Positions 41,707 to 51,107 are shown, numbered from the stretch's first letter. The stretch: 64,000 nucleotides of DNA from Nocardia mexicana NBRC 108244 (GCF_001613165.1 NZ_BDBV01000038.1:1-64000), one strand, 5' to 3'. Program-made: numbers and translations. The notes: generated by a model not told the origin, from the sequence alone.

Positions 41707-43554
41707 TCAGAGTGGCCGAATATCTTCCGGCTGGTCGTCTGCGCCCGGCGGGGGAGGCACCTCTGTCATTGCAGTAGGCACAGTGAGGTAGTCGCTCGGT
41801 CGATGGCGTGGGCGCGGAGCGTGGCGTTCGAGTGACCTTCGAACGTCGGCGGCGTAGGGGCCGGTCCACCACGGTTCGGTCTTGATCAGTACCGGGGCCA
41901 CGCCGGGCGCGAACAGCACGGCTCGCTCGCGCGGCAGTGATCGCAGCTCGGACACGCCGAGCGTGTTGGCCGTTCCCATCGATGTCGAGTAGCTGGGACC
42001 GCTGGCGGCGAGGCCGACACCGCGCGATTCGACATCGTGGCTGCCGATGCCGTCCATCCGGTCGCGCAGGAAGGAGACATCGTCGGTACCGCCGCCGATA
42101 ACCTTGATGGTGGCGGCGGACCAGAGTTCGTTCATGCCGGTCGGCCCCCAGCACCGGACGCCCTGCACCCACGACTGCAGCATGGTCATCAACCCGATGC
42201 CGTACGCGCCGTAGTAGCTACTGAGCTGTGGAAAGTCCCGCCAGGTAAGAACATTCGCGGCATCGTCGAGTACCGCCAGCAGGGGGACGGGGAGGATGAA
42301 ATCCGGTGAATTCTGCGCACGGCGCACCGCGGTGTCGAGCACTGCCTCCAGGAGTGCACTCACCAGTGGCGCCGCCGCGGACCGGCCGGGTACCGACAGC
42401 GTGTACAGCGTCCAGTTGCCTTCGATGAATTCGGACTCATCGAGGCGGTACCGGGAATCGCGATCCGAGGTCAGCCACCTATGTATGCCGGGAGACTGTA
42501 GGCAGCGAACCATCCTCCTGGAAACTCCGAGAATCCGCTCCAATTGATCGAAGTCGGTGCCGTAGATCGCGCTGAGTGCCGACGCGGCCGCATGGAGTTC
42601 TCCGCCCGCGTGCATGCCGAAGCCTCCGGCGGCCACGTGCAGCGCCTCACTGGGTTCACCGCGAATCGGGTTCACCAGCCATTCCCACACCTGAGTTATG
42701 GGGCGATTGTCGACCGATGCGGCCAGAAAGAGCAGGGTGAGAAGTTCCTCGGCGATGCTCTCGGCGTAGCCGCGAGCATCGGTGTATCGATCCGCGTCCG
42801 CGAAATGTCCGGCGAGGCGGGCGGCGCGCGTCTCGCAGCCCCATCTCGGGGCATCGACCCATATCAAGGGATCCCAGTACCAAGTCGGCGACTCGCCGGC
42901 CACTCCTTCGGGGTCGAACACAAAGGTCCTACTGCCCTTTTCGTCGCGAACGCCTCGTGTCGTATCGACGACATCACGCTTGGTCGAGGTCACGACGACC
43001 GGTCCGACGGCGTCGAGGATCGCCGGGATCGCCCGGCAGGTCGACTTGCCCTGTCCGGGACCCCAAATGTCGACAGAGAGATTGTTGAACGCTCCGTACA
43101 GCCGCTGCCTCCCCGCGACGGCCGTGCCGATGGCGATGCCGGGTGGATCCTCCACCCCGAGCCGGATACCGGCCGCTGCCGCCTGCTGTCGTGCACCGTC
43201 GGCGGTGAGCGGCCGAAGCGACGTGCCGGTGCCCATGAATTTGGCGCTCGCGTCGATGACGTGTCGTCCGCGCGTGACGACGCGACGGATTACCGCCAGG
43301 ACACCGAGTGCGAGCACGACGACGACAACCTGCTGAATCACTACTGTGGTGGCCGGTTGTGGCCATTTCAGTTGTCCCTGAACAAGTCCCGTGATCGCGG
43401 CGATCGGGTTGGCGGGTATCTGCTGACGGACAGCCGCTCTGGCATTCCCGATGTGCAGTGCGGCGGTCACGATGCCCAGGGCGAGACCACCGCAGAGCGC
43501 CGCTCGAACAATGAGCACGGCCTCGAGACTCAGTCTCCGCCTGACCTTCGCCAT
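41707..43554 (-). CDS. VirD4/TraG-type coupling ATPase, orphan
   Basis: 615 aa. Two N-terminal membrane helices (about 11-31 and 70-90), Walker A GPGQGKST (165-172) and Walker B-like LLAVLDDAANVL with the usual DEAAN-type core (here DDAAN) place it with type IV secretion coupling proteins of conjugative elements. The family moves relaxase-DNA or effector substrates to a secretion channel. No relaxase, VirB4 or integrase was found in the window, so it stands alone. ATG 43554 follows GGGGTGGG and lies 29 bases past the lnt stop. Confidence 0.87.
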   Translation of the reverse strand: MAKVRRRLSLEAVLIVRAALCGGLALGIVTAALHIGNARAAVRQQIPANPIAAITGLVQGQLKWPQPATTVVIQQVVVVVLALGVLAVIRRVVTRGRHVIDASAKFMGTGTSLRPLTADGARQQAAAAGIRLGVEDPPGIAIGTAVAGRQRLYGAFNNLSVDIWGPGQGKSTCRAIPAILDAVGPVVVTSTKRDVVDTTRGVRDEKGSRTFVFDPEGVAGESPTWYWDPLIWVDAPRWGCETRAARLAGHFADADRYTDARGYAESIAEELLTLLFLAASVDNRPITQVWEWLVNPIRGEPSEALHVAAGGFGMHAGGELHAAASALSAIYGTDFDQLERILGVSRRMVRCLQSPGIHRWLTSDRDSRYRLDESEFIEGNWTLYTLSVPGRSAAAPLVSALLEAVLDTAVRRAQNSPDFILPVPLLAVLDDAANVLTWRDFPQLSSYYGAYGIGLMTMLQSWVQGVRCWGPTGMNELWSAATIKVIGGGTDDVSFLRDRMDGIGSHDVESRGVGLAASGPSYSTSMGTANTLGVSELRSLPRERAVLFAPGVAPVLIKTEPWWTGPYAADVRRSLERHAPRPRHRPSDYLTVPTAMTEVPPPPGADDQPEDIRPL

Positions 43555-43583
43555 CCCACCCCTACTCGCTACCAGCAGGTAGA

Positions 43584-45047
43584 TCAGGGTGCCAGTGAAA
43601 TGCGCTTCCCAATAGGGTCTTTGGGAACTTCCGTACCGCGGGCGCGGGTATGCGGCCAGGCGGCTCCGATGAGCGTGATTGCGAAAAGTGCGATGGCGAT
43701 CCAGCCGAACCAGTCGCCGAAACGAGCGTAGAGAGTTGGGGCGGATGGCTGGGGGATCGTTGCGAGGACGGTTGTGGTGCGGGAGGTGTCGGTTCGGGCC
43801 GAGGCCAGGATGTGGCCGCGGGCGTCGCTGGCTACCAGTTCGCCGAGTTGCGGGGCACGGGCTATGGCCAGGCCGGATTCGATGCCGCGAAGCACCGCCA
43901 TGCGGCTGTGCAGCCAGTAGTCGTCGGTGAAGTCGAGGGCGGGGACCAGGAGCATTGTCGAGCCGAGGTTGCGGTTCGCGCGTACCAGGGCGGGGTGGTC
44001 GAGGTCGAAACAGACTGTGAGGGACCAGGGTTCGCCCGGGACCTGCCGATAGGCGGTGCCGGCCGCGAACTCGTCCTCGAGGCCGGGGATGAGGTAGTGC
44101 TTGGCGTACACCGTCCGGGACGGGAAGTCGATGGCGGCGTTGATGGTCTCGCCGGTGCGGGTGAGGACCAATCCTGCGATTACATGAATATCGCGCCGAG
44201 CTGCCACCTCGGTGAGTGGATCCGCCAGCAGTGGCAGGGTGGATTCATCTGCGCGCCAGGACTTTTCCGGAAGGACGACAACCCGCGCGCCCTGGTCTGC
44301 GAGGCGGTCGATCTCGGCGACGGCGCGGGTGACCATGTCCCGGCCTTCGGGGGTGTCGACAGGGACGAAGTCCGGTGGCTGTGCGACAGCGACCAATCCG
44401 ACCCGGACCGTCTCGCGCTGCGGCTCGGTGGCGAGGCGCCAGGCGCCGAATGCGGCCACGCCGACGGCGACGACGGCCGTCGCGCTCGCGATGCGAAGTC
44501 GTTGTGCGGCAGTCACAGCCGGATGCACGAGCACTGCGATCGCCGCCGGTGCGAGCAGGATGAGGAAGGTGATGCCCCAGACTCCGGTCAGCGACGCCGA
44601 CTGGATGAGTGGGCGCACATCGGCCTGCGCGTAGGCGATACTCCACCATGCCCCGGTCGAACTCGTCAGCGACACCACGAATTCGAATGCGGTCCATCCG
44701 GCGGGCAGCGCCAGGGTCGCGGCAGCGGGACGTCCGCGCGTCAGCAGGATGCCGGTCAGCGTGACGAGGCCGCCGAATACGGCTGCCGAGCCGCCCAACA
44801 GCGCGACCGTGAACGGCGCCGGCTGTTCGAGGGTGTTCGTGAGATACGTCCACATCTGCAGTTCGCCGGTCAGCCATGCGACCGTGCCGGACACGAAGGC
44901 CACGGCGGGGGAGACCCGCCCGGCGAGCAGCAAAACCGGCAGCGGTGCGAGGAACGCCAGACCGGGAACCGGGCGCAGGCCGCTGCCGAAATGCCACAGC
45001 ACCGCCGACAGCGCAACCGCCGCCGCGATCACCGAAAAGCGTTTCAC
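43584..45047 (-). CDS. lnt: Apolipoprotein N-acyltransferase
   Basis: About 487 aa. Around six membrane helices come before a nitrilase-like domain whose triad is visible: Glu in VVLPEKSW, Lys in YAKHYLIPG and Cys in TVCFDLDHP; a last helix closes the protein. Lnt adds the third acyl chain to lipoproteins in the membrane. GTG 45047 is preferred, as an AATACT -10-like box lies immediately upstream; the membrane region starts directly after it. Several lipoprotein/secretion genes occur in the window. Confidence 0.92.
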   Translation of the reverse strand: MKRFSVIAAAVALSAVLWHFGSGLRPVPGLAFLAPLPVLLLAGRVSPAVAFVSGTVAWLTGELQMWTYLTNTLEQPAPFTVALLGGSAAVFGGLVTLTGILLTRGRPAAATLALPAGWTAFEFVVSLTSSTGAWWSIAYAQADVRPLIQSASLTGVWGITFLILLAPAAIAVLVHPAVTAAQRLRIASATAVVAVGVAAFGAWRLATEPQRETVRVGLVAVAQPPDFVPVDTPEGRDMVTRAVAEIDRLADQGARVVVLPEKSWRADESTLPLLADPLTEVAARRDIHVIAGLVLTRTGETINAAIDFPSRTVYAKHYLIPGLEDEFAAGTAYRQVPGEPWSLTVCFDLDHPALVRANRNLGSTMLLVPALDFTDDYWLHSRMAVLRGIESGLAIARAPQLGELVASDARGHILASARTDTSRTTTVLATIPQPSAPTLYARFGDWFGWIAIALFAITLIGAAWPHTRARGTEVPKDPIGKRISLAP

Positions 45048-45237
45048 CCGTACAGTATTCGTCGCAACTCGAGCGCCGGTCCATAGTGCTGCGGGGTGAG
45101 CCGGGCATGCCGCCGGAGGGGGAGCGCCATCGTGCAATCACTCCGTGGGATGAGATTTCCGCAGGCCTGTCGCGGTGGCCGCGCAGAGACACTATCGTCC
45201 GCGGGGAGCCGAATCGACATCGATACCGGGAGTTGCC

Positions 45238-45648
45238 ATGTCAGCCAAGGACCATCCCGACAACGCCCCGGGTCTGCCGATGCTGTTCCCGGCCTGGCTC
45301 GACCGGCTGCAGATGAAGTACGTGAACCCCGTGTTCAAGCGCGTCGGGCACCGCCTTCCCGCATTCGCGATCGTCGAGCATCGAGGCCGCAGGTCGGGCC
45401 GAGACTACGAGACCGTCGTGAACGCCTTCCGCAAGGGCGGGGTGCTGGCGATTCTGTTGGGGCACGGCAAGACCGACTGGGTGAAGAACGTGGTAGCCGC
45501 GGGCGAGGCGGAGGTGCGGCTCTCCGGGCGCACCGTGCGCATCACGAATCCGCGAGTACTGCCCGCCGGCACCGACGACGAGCGGCTGCCGCGGGTCGCT
45601 CGGCTGGGGGTCCGCCGCATGGGTGTGTTCATGGCCGATATCGCCTGA
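45238..45648 (+). CDS. Nitroreductase/deazaflavin-dependent oxidoreductase, Ddn-like, second copy
   Basis: 136 aa; ATG 45238. It has the FDOR strand EHRGRRSGRDYETVV, VLAILLGHGKTDWVKNVVAAG and RITNPRVLP. It is the same family as the gene at 19282 but from a different branch. It probably binds F420 or a flavin; the substrate is unknown. An ArsC-like gene follows after 29 bases but has its own promoter-like sequence. Confidence 0.85.
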   Translation: MSAKDHPDNAPGLPMLFPAWLDRLQMKYVNPVFKRVGHRLPAFAIVEHRGRRSGRDYETVVNAFRKGGVLAILLGHGKTDWVKNVVAAGEAEVRLSGRTVRITNPRVLPAGTDDERLPRVARLGVRRMGVFMADIA

Positions 45649-45677
45649 CCGAAACACCGCTCGGTATCGTTCCGCCC

Positions 45678-46046
45678 ATGACTTCCGAGCAGATGGAGAT
45701 CTGGCACAACCCGCGGTGCACGAAGAGCCGTGCCGCGAAGGCCGCGCTGGACGAGGCGGGAATCGCGTACGCCGAGCGGCGGTATCTGGAGGATCCGCCG
45801 AATGTCGAGGAGATCCGCTCCGTGCTGGGCAAGCTCGGCCTCGAGCCCTGGGACATCACCCGAACCGGCGAGGACGAGGCGAAGGAACTCGGCATGGGCG
45901 GCTGGTCGCGCACGCCCGCCGACCGCGAGCACTGGATCGAAACGCTGGCGCACCACCCGAAGCTGATCCAGCGCCCGATCGTCGCCACGGCGGACGGCCG
46001 CGCCGTGGTCGCCCGCGACGACCAGGCCCTGAAGCCGTTCCTCTAA
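45678..46046 (+). CDS. ArsC/Spx-family thioredoxin-like reductase
   Basis: 122 aa. The ArsC active site lies near residue 13 (HNPRCTKSRAAKAALDEAG), followed by RRYLEDPP and QRPIVATADGRAVVARD, the usual RP-I-V motif. Possible roles are arsenate reduction with glutathione- or mycothiol-type thiols, or an unspecified thiol reductase. TATCGT at 45664-45669, 8 bases before ATG 45678, suggests a leaderless message. Confidence 0.88.
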   Translation: MTSEQMEIWHNPRCTKSRAAKAALDEAGIAYAERRYLEDPPNVEEIRSVLGKLGLEPWDITRTGEDEAKELGMGGWSRTPADREHWIETLAHHPKLIQRPIVATADGRAVVARDDQALKPFL

Positions 46047-46064
46047 CTCCGCCCTGATTCATTG

Positions 46065-46126
46065 TGCGTAATCGTGGCTGTGCCGCAGCGTAATTCGTGG
46101 CGCAACGATTACCTGACGCGTAATCG
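46065..46126. promoter_or_regulatory. Clustered GCGTAATCG boxes upstream of the NTF2-like gene
   Basis: TGCGTAATCG (46065-46074), GCGTAATTCG (46088-46097), inverted ACGATTACC (46105-46113) and GCGTAATCG (46118-46126) lie within 62 bp, 33-94 bp upstream of ATG 46159. This is a likely multi-site operator. Confidence 0.6.
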
Positions 46127-46158
46127 ACTCCGGTATCGCGGTCGATGAAGCTGGGTGC

Positions 46159-46518
46159 ATGAGCGAATACGACACCATTGCACAGCGGTACATCGACTCC
46201 TGGAACGAGCAGGATGCGGACAAACGCAAGGCCTTACTGGAGGAGGTCTACACGGCCGATGCCACCTACACCGACCCGCTCGCCGCGGTGGCGGGCCGCG
46301 AGGCGATCGACCAGGTGGTGGCCGGAGCCCAGCAGCAGTTCGCGGGCCTGCGGTTCACCCTCGGCGACACCGTCGACGCCCACCACGACATCGCCCGATT
46401 CACCTGGAATCTCGGCGCGCCGGACGCCGACCCGCTGGTCGTCGGCTTCGACGTGATCGTCGTCGACGACGGCCGCATCCGGCACGTCCACGGCTTCCTG
46501 GACAAGGTTCCCGGCTGA
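46159..46518 (+). CDS. NTF2-like / SnoaL-family protein
   Basis: 119 aa with the cone-shaped NTF2-fold pattern: YIDSWNEQD, YTADATYTDPLAAVAGREAI and VVGFDVIVVDDGRIRHVHGFLD. Members include polyketide cyclases, isomerases and ligand-binding proteins; the substrate is unknown. It is a single gene, preceded by the GCGTAATCG box cluster. Confidence 0.87.
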   Translation: MSEYDTIAQRYIDSWNEQDADKRKALLEEVYTADATYTDPLAAVAGREAIDQVVAGAQQQFAGLRFTLGDTVDAHHDIARFTWNLGAPDADPLVVGFDVIVVDDGRIRHVHGFLDKVPG

Positions 46519-46633
46519 TCGGAGGGAGGTGGAATATCGGCGCGCACGGGGACCCCTCAGCGACTCCGGTCGTTCCCTGTTCGCGCCGAACTGGTCCCTC
46601 GCCGTTACCGACGCGGCGTGGTCCCCGGCCCGA

Positions 46634-48421
46634 TCAGTGAATTGCGGCCGGTTCCAACGGAAATGGCGGCTCCCCGATCCCCACGATGCGCAGGTTGCCC
46701 CACGGGTCGCGTTCCTGCAGCTTCGCGGTGGCGGGTGCGCCTCCGGGCAGGGTGAGCGACACAGACCCGCGGCCCGGATCCGGAAGGTCGGATCCGTCGG
46801 CCGCGGAAACCCGGCCGTACCAGTGGTAGCGGCCGTCGATCGGATCCGGATGCCCGCTCAACGCGACCGTCACCGGCAGCTCCACGCCGGGCGCGTCGAG
46901 CAGCGCGGGGCCCGAATACTCGTGCGCCGGTTCACGTTCCGCGGGCACCGTCAGATCGAAGTGACCCGGGTCCGGGCGACGCATGGTCCGCCAGTACGAC
47001 ACGCTCGACCCCGGCCAGGCGGCGCGGTTGAGCCCGTGCTCGTCCAGGTACCAGCTGTGGCAGCCGCCCGAATTCCACACGGTCCCGGCAAGTTTCGCCT
47101 GGAGGCGCCGGTTGAACTCGTGCTGCGTCGCGGCCCGGACCTCGATCCGGGTGCCGGAGGTGCGCCGCATCCGCTCCACACACTGCCGGATATAGCGCGC
47201 CTGCGCCTCGATCATGAACACGATGGACTGATGTCCGCCACCGGAATTCGGGCCCACGATCAAGAACAGATTCGGGAAGCCGTGCACGGCGACGCCGAGG
47301 AACGCCTCCATCCCGCCGCGCCAGGCCTCCTGGATCGTGCGTCCGTTCGCGCCGACGATGTGCTGTCCGGTGAAGCGGTCGGAGATCTTGAATCCGGTGC
47401 CGTAGACGATGGCATCGAACTCCCGCTCGCGGCCGTCCGAGGTCGCGATGCCGGATTCGGTGATGCGATCGACGGAATCGGTGACCAGCTCGACGTTCTC
47501 CCGCTGCAGTGCCGGATAGTAGTTGTTGGACACCAGGATTCGCTTGCAGCCGAGCCGATAGTCCGGAGTCAGCCGGCGCCGCAGCTCCGGATCGCGAACC
47601 TGCCGGCGCAGCTGCCCGCGGGCGACCGACTCGACCCGCCGCATCAGCGCCGGATTCATGAATGCCGGGATCATCGACTCGTAGCCCCAGTAGACCGCCC
47701 ACCGGTACAGCCGCTGCGCACCCGGTACGAACCGGAACGCCGCATGCTCCGTCCCGGACAGTCGCCGGTCGGGTTTCGGCACCACCCAGTGCGGGGTGCG
47801 CTGGAAAACCGTCACCTGTGCGGCCTGTTTCGCGATCTGCGGCACGAACTGCACCGCGCTGGCGCCGGTTCCGATCACCGCGATCCGCTTACCCGTGACG
47901 TCGAAGTCGTGATCCCATTGCGCGGAGTGGAAGCTGGTGCCGCGGAACGAATCCCGTCCGGGAAAGTCCGGAATCGACGGCTCGTGCAGCGGGCCGGGCG
48001 CCATCACCACCACCCGAGGGCGCACCTGCCGCCCGTCGGCGAGGGACACGGTCCAGCGGTCGGCCGCGTCGTCGAAGTCGAGCGCCACCACCTCCGACCG
48101 CAACCGGATGTGCCGCCGCAGATCGTGACGATCGACGGTGCGGCGCAGGTAGTCCAGGATCTCGGGCTGTCGGGCGAACATTCGCGTCCAGCGCCGATTC
48201 GGCTCGAACGAGAATGAGTACATCAGCGACATGAAATCGCAGCCACATCCCGGATAGGTGTTCTCCCGCCAGGTTCCGCCGATCTCGTCCGCCTTCTCCA
48301 GGACGACGAAATCCTCGATCCCCGCCCGGCGCAGTTCGATCGCCGTCCCGATGCCCCCGAAACCGGCGCCGACGATCACGATCTCCGGGTCGGCGGACTC
48401 GTCCCTCCGCCGCTCGCTCAT
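46634..48421 (-). CDS. Flavin-containing Baeyer-Villiger-type monooxygenase with C-terminal DUF4873-like domain
   Basis: 595 aa. The first Rossmann site VIVGAGFGGIGTAI, the BVMO fingerprint in FRGTSFHSAQWDHD and the NADPH site VIGTGASAVQFVPQIA give a flavoprotein that inserts oxygen into ketones. About 100 extra C-terminal residues (HEYSGPALLDAPG, GRYHWYGRV) match the DUF4873 domain as I remember it. ATG 48421 overlaps the stop of the diiron-oxygenase gene (ATGA), so the two are coupled. Confidence 0.9.
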   Translation of the reverse strand: MSERRRDESADPEIVIVGAGFGGIGTAIELRRAGIEDFVVLEKADEIGGTWRENTYPGCGCDFMSLMYSFSFEPNRRWTRMFARQPEILDYLRRTVDRHDLRRHIRLRSEVVALDFDDAADRWTVSLADGRQVRPRVVVMAPGPLHEPSIPDFPGRDSFRGTSFHSAQWDHDFDVTGKRIAVIGTGASAVQFVPQIAKQAAQVTVFQRTPHWVVPKPDRRLSGTEHAAFRFVPGAQRLYRWAVYWGYESMIPAFMNPALMRRVESVARGQLRRQVRDPELRRRLTPDYRLGCKRILVSNNYYPALQRENVELVTDSVDRITESGIATSDGREREFDAIVYGTGFKISDRFTGQHIVGANGRTIQEAWRGGMEAFLGVAVHGFPNLFLIVGPNSGGGHQSIVFMIEAQARYIRQCVERMRRTSGTRIEVRAATQHEFNRRLQAKLAGTVWNSGGCHSWYLDEHGLNRAAWPGSSVSYWRTMRRPDPGHFDLTVPAEREPAHEYSGPALLDAPGVELPVTVALSGHPDPIDGRYHWYGRVSAADGSDLPDPGRGSVSLTLPGGAPATAKLQERDPWGNLRIVGIGEPPFPLEPAAIH

Positions 48422-49317
48422 GCCCACAGTCCCCGGCGCTGCCAGATCCACTTGCCGACCGGCCCGATCATGCCCTGCTTATCGAGGAACGCACCGAGAT
48501 TCGCGGCGCCGGTGCCCAGCGCCCGCTTGGCATCCGGGTTGCCGCGCGCGATCCGCGCCGCCGCGCGGCCGTCCAGCCCGGCCCGCTCGTACATGTGCCG
48601 GTTGGTCATCAGATAGACGAACAGCGGCGCCGCCACCGCGACACACAGTCGTGTATAGGCGAATTCGGCCCGCGACATGGTCGGCGCCCGGCGCGCGAGG
48701 GCATCGCGGGCGAACCCGATGTGTCTCGCCTCCTCGGTGACGTGAATCCGCATCGCCCGCGAGACCAGCGGCTGCAGCTGCGGATCGTCGAGGGTGCGGC
48801 GCTGCAGCGCGTCGAAGATCTCCTCGCCGACCAGCGCGCCCACCCACGTCATCGACCCGCGCAGGAACAGCTGCAGCGACGAGATGACCAGGCGCGCATA
48901 CGGCTTCGGCCAATAGGGCCGGGCCTCGATGCGGTCGATGAGCTTGCCGAACATCATCATGTGCCGGCATTCGTCGCCCATCTCGGTGAGCGTGTAGTGC
49001 GAGTGGCGGGTGGTGGGATCGCCGTTCATCAGCTCCCGCAACAGCAGCCGGTTCAGCAGGTTCTCGAACCAGATGCCGACCGACAGCACGTTCGCCAGCT
49101 CCTGGCGGGACAGCTCGCGGCGCTGCTGCGGGGTCATCGACTCCCACAGGTCGGTGCCGTAGAGCGAGATCACCTCCGGCGGCAGGAACAGTTTCTCCGG
49201 GTCCAGCGGCGCATCCCAATCCAGGTCGACCACCGGGTCGTAGGACTTCCGCACCGACCCGGTCAGCAGGCGCTGCGCGAAGGACTCCTGGGGGAGCAGT
49301 GTGGCCTCGTTGCCCAT
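48418..49317 (-). CDS. AurF-like diiron oxygenase
   Basis: 299 aa. Diiron ligands are visible as EMGDECRHMMMF and later VTEEARHIGFARD, with further Glu in VGEEIFDAL, as in AurF-type N-oxygenases and related mycobacterial proteins. It probably oxidises an amine or hydrocarbon together with the coupled monooxygenase encoded at 46634-48421. It is divergent from the TetR gene, which likely represses it. Confidence 0.87.
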   Translation of the reverse strand: MGNEATLLPQESFAQRLLTGSVRKSYDPVVDLDWDAPLDPEKLFLPPEVISLYGTDLWESMTPQQRRELSRQELANVLSVGIWFENLLNRLLLRELMNGDPTTRHSHYTLTEMGDECRHMMMFGKLIDRIEARPYWPKPYARLVISSLQLFLRGSMTWVGALVGEEIFDALQRRTLDDPQLQPLVSRAMRIHVTEEARHIGFARDALARRAPTMSRAEFAYTRLCVAVAAPLFVYLMTNRHMYERAGLDGRAAARIARGNPDAKRALGTGAANLGAFLDKQGMIGPVGKWIWQRRGLWA

Positions 49318-49341
49318 GACAGCTCTCCAATGTGCTCGATT

Positions 49342-49389
49342 ACCGATACAAGCTGTAACAGTCAGATTAGTGAGACAGGGTGTATCGGT
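49342..49389. promoter_or_regulatory. Candidate TetR operator region, ACCGATACA...TGTATCGGT
   Basis: A perfect 9-bp inverted repeat (49342-49350 and 49381-49389, 30-nt spacing) brackets CTGT-A-ACAG (49353-49361) in the 99-bp region between aurF-like and tetR. The outer right arm lies 28 bp before the TetR GTG. Confidence 0.6.
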
Positions 49390-49416
49390 CAAGGGTGCGG
49401 CGGGTATCGTTGCGGT

Positions 49417-50157
49417 GTGACCGGAACCAGCGGAAAGTCCGTATCGCCGCAGGCGGCGACGGCGTCCGTCGACGGCCGCAGCACCCGCTGGAACGGCCAC
49501 AAGCGCCAGCGCCGCGCGGAGGTGCTCGACGCCGCCGTCGCGGTGATCGAGGAGAACGGCGTCGATGTCTCGGTGCAGCAGATCGCCGACCGGCTGCGGC
49601 TGCCGCGCCCCGTGGTGTACCGGCACTTCGACGGGCGCGCAGACCTGGACGAGCAGATCCGCCGCCGGATCCTGGAGTCACTGCTGGCGGAGCTGATGCC
49701 GACGCTGCGCGGCGACGGGACGCTCAAGGACGCGGTGCGCGGCGCGGTCGGCACGTACGTGGGCTGGGTGGAGCGGCATCCGCACCTGCACCGGTTCCTG
49801 GCCGGCGGTGCGCCGCAGGGCGATACGTCGCAGGCCCTGGCCGGTGCGCGCGACCGGATCGGCGGGCAGTTGGCCGAGCTGTTCGCCACCACGCTGTCGC
49901 GCTTCGGAATCGATCCGAACCGCGCGCGTCCGATGGCCTTCGGCATCATCGGCTTCGTCGACGGCGTGGTGAACAGCTGGCGCGCCGATTCGGCCACCGG
50001 ACTGACATCGGAGCAGGTCGAGGGCATGGCCTCGGCATCGGTGCTGGCGATCTTCGAGGGTAACGCGCGCAGCCTGGGGGTGCCTCTGGAGCGCGACACC
50101 CCGGTGGCCGACCTGCTGGCGCGGTCGGAAGAGCCACGGGTCCAACAGGTCTCGTGA
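49417..50157 (+). CDS. TetR-family regulator, divergent from diiron oxygenase
   Basis: 246 aa. HTH at about residues 28-72 with QQIADRLRLPRPVVYRHFDGRADL. GTG 49417 has TATCGT at 49404-49409, so the message is probably leaderless. Likely autoregulated and controlling the divergent oxygenase pair. Confidence 0.9.
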   Translation: MTGTSGKSVSPQAATASVDGRSTRWNGHKRQRRAEVLDAAVAVIEENGVDVSVQQIADRLRLPRPVVYRHFDGRADLDEQIRRRILESLLAELMPTLRGDGTLKDAVRGAVGTYVGWVERHPHLHRFLAGGAPQGDTSQALAGARDRIGGQLAELFATTLSRFGIDPNRARPMAFGIIGFVDGVVNSWRADSATGLTSEQVEGMASASVLAIFEGNARSLGVPLERDTPVADLLARSEEPRVQQVS

Positions 50158-50202
50158 CCCGTCGGGCGGCGTGATCCGGCCGGTTTCGCTAATCTCACCC
50201 CG

Positions 50203-50934
50203 GTGTCCGGATTGCCCACCTTGATCGGTCTGCTCGATGATGCCGCGCTCCTCTCGCTGGAGCATCAGTTACACCTGACCGACCTGCTCGGCGAGCATTC
50301 GTGGCAGTGCGATCTCGCGGGCGGGCGGCTGGAATTCCTCGCCGCGGACCGGACGTTCGTATGCACGGACTTCCACCTGCTGGGAACCGCGGCGGAAGGG
50401 TCGTGGCTGTGGTCGTGGGCGAATCCACGCGGCTTCCCGGCGCCGGTGACCGCGGTGGCGGAGGCGGTGCGCTACTTCGGGGTCCAGCACGGCATCGACG
50501 AACTCGCCACGGCGGAGCTGCCTTTCACCACCCTGGCGATCGTGCCGCCGGAGCCGCCGCTCGTGGTGGGCGTGATGATGGAGGCCGCGAAGATCATCTC
50601 CGGGCACTGGTGCGGGTACAACGCGGTGCTCGGCGACAACGGTGGCCGCGCCGCGTTCCTGGTCGAACACCCCGATTTCGCCCTGCCGCAACCGGAACCG
50701 GCCCGCATCGAGGCGGTCCTGACCCGCGCCATGACCGGCCCGACGCTGTCGGACCACCGTCGCGCCGTCCGCAGCTATCTGCGCCGCCGCGGCCTCACCG
50801 CCGACTTCGACCCGGACCGGCGGCACCTGACCTTCTCCGGCCCGGAACTCGGGGGAACCGTCGACTTCGACGAGGACGGCCGGATGACCGCGGTGCACGC
50901 CGAGGAACCCGAAAGGGCCGCGCTGTCCGAATAA
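50203..50934 (+). CDS. Uncharacterised protein, DUF6882-like
   Basis: 243 aa, soluble, with acidic C-terminus. LLDDAALLSLEHQLHL near the N-terminus and SWLWSWANPRGFP are striking and resemble the actinobacterial DUF6882 family (from memory). TAATCT at 50190-50195, 7 bases before GTG 50203, suggests a leaderless message. No function is suggested by the neighbours. Confidence 0.75.
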   Translation: MSGLPTLIGLLDDAALLSLEHQLHLTDLLGEHSWQCDLAGGRLEFLAADRTFVCTDFHLLGTAAEGSWLWSWANPRGFPAPVTAVAEAVRYFGVQHGIDELATAELPFTTLAIVPPEPPLVVGVMMEAAKIISGHWCGYNAVLGDNGGRAAFLVEHPDFALPQPEPARIEAVLTRAMTGPTLSDHRRAVRSYLRRRGLTADFDPDRRHLTFSGPELGGTVDFDEDGRMTAVHAEEPERAALSE

Positions 50935-51107
50935 CCGACCGCTCAGATCCGGACCGGCTCGGTGCGCGCGGTCGTACGGCGGCGGGTCGTCACCACCGTG
51001 ACGCAGCATCCGAGCGCGGAATTGTTGGCTGCCACCGCGATTCCGCCCCGTGCCTGTCCTGTCCCGGCGACCTGATCGTGCCACGACAGCGACCGCGTGT
51101 GTATCCC

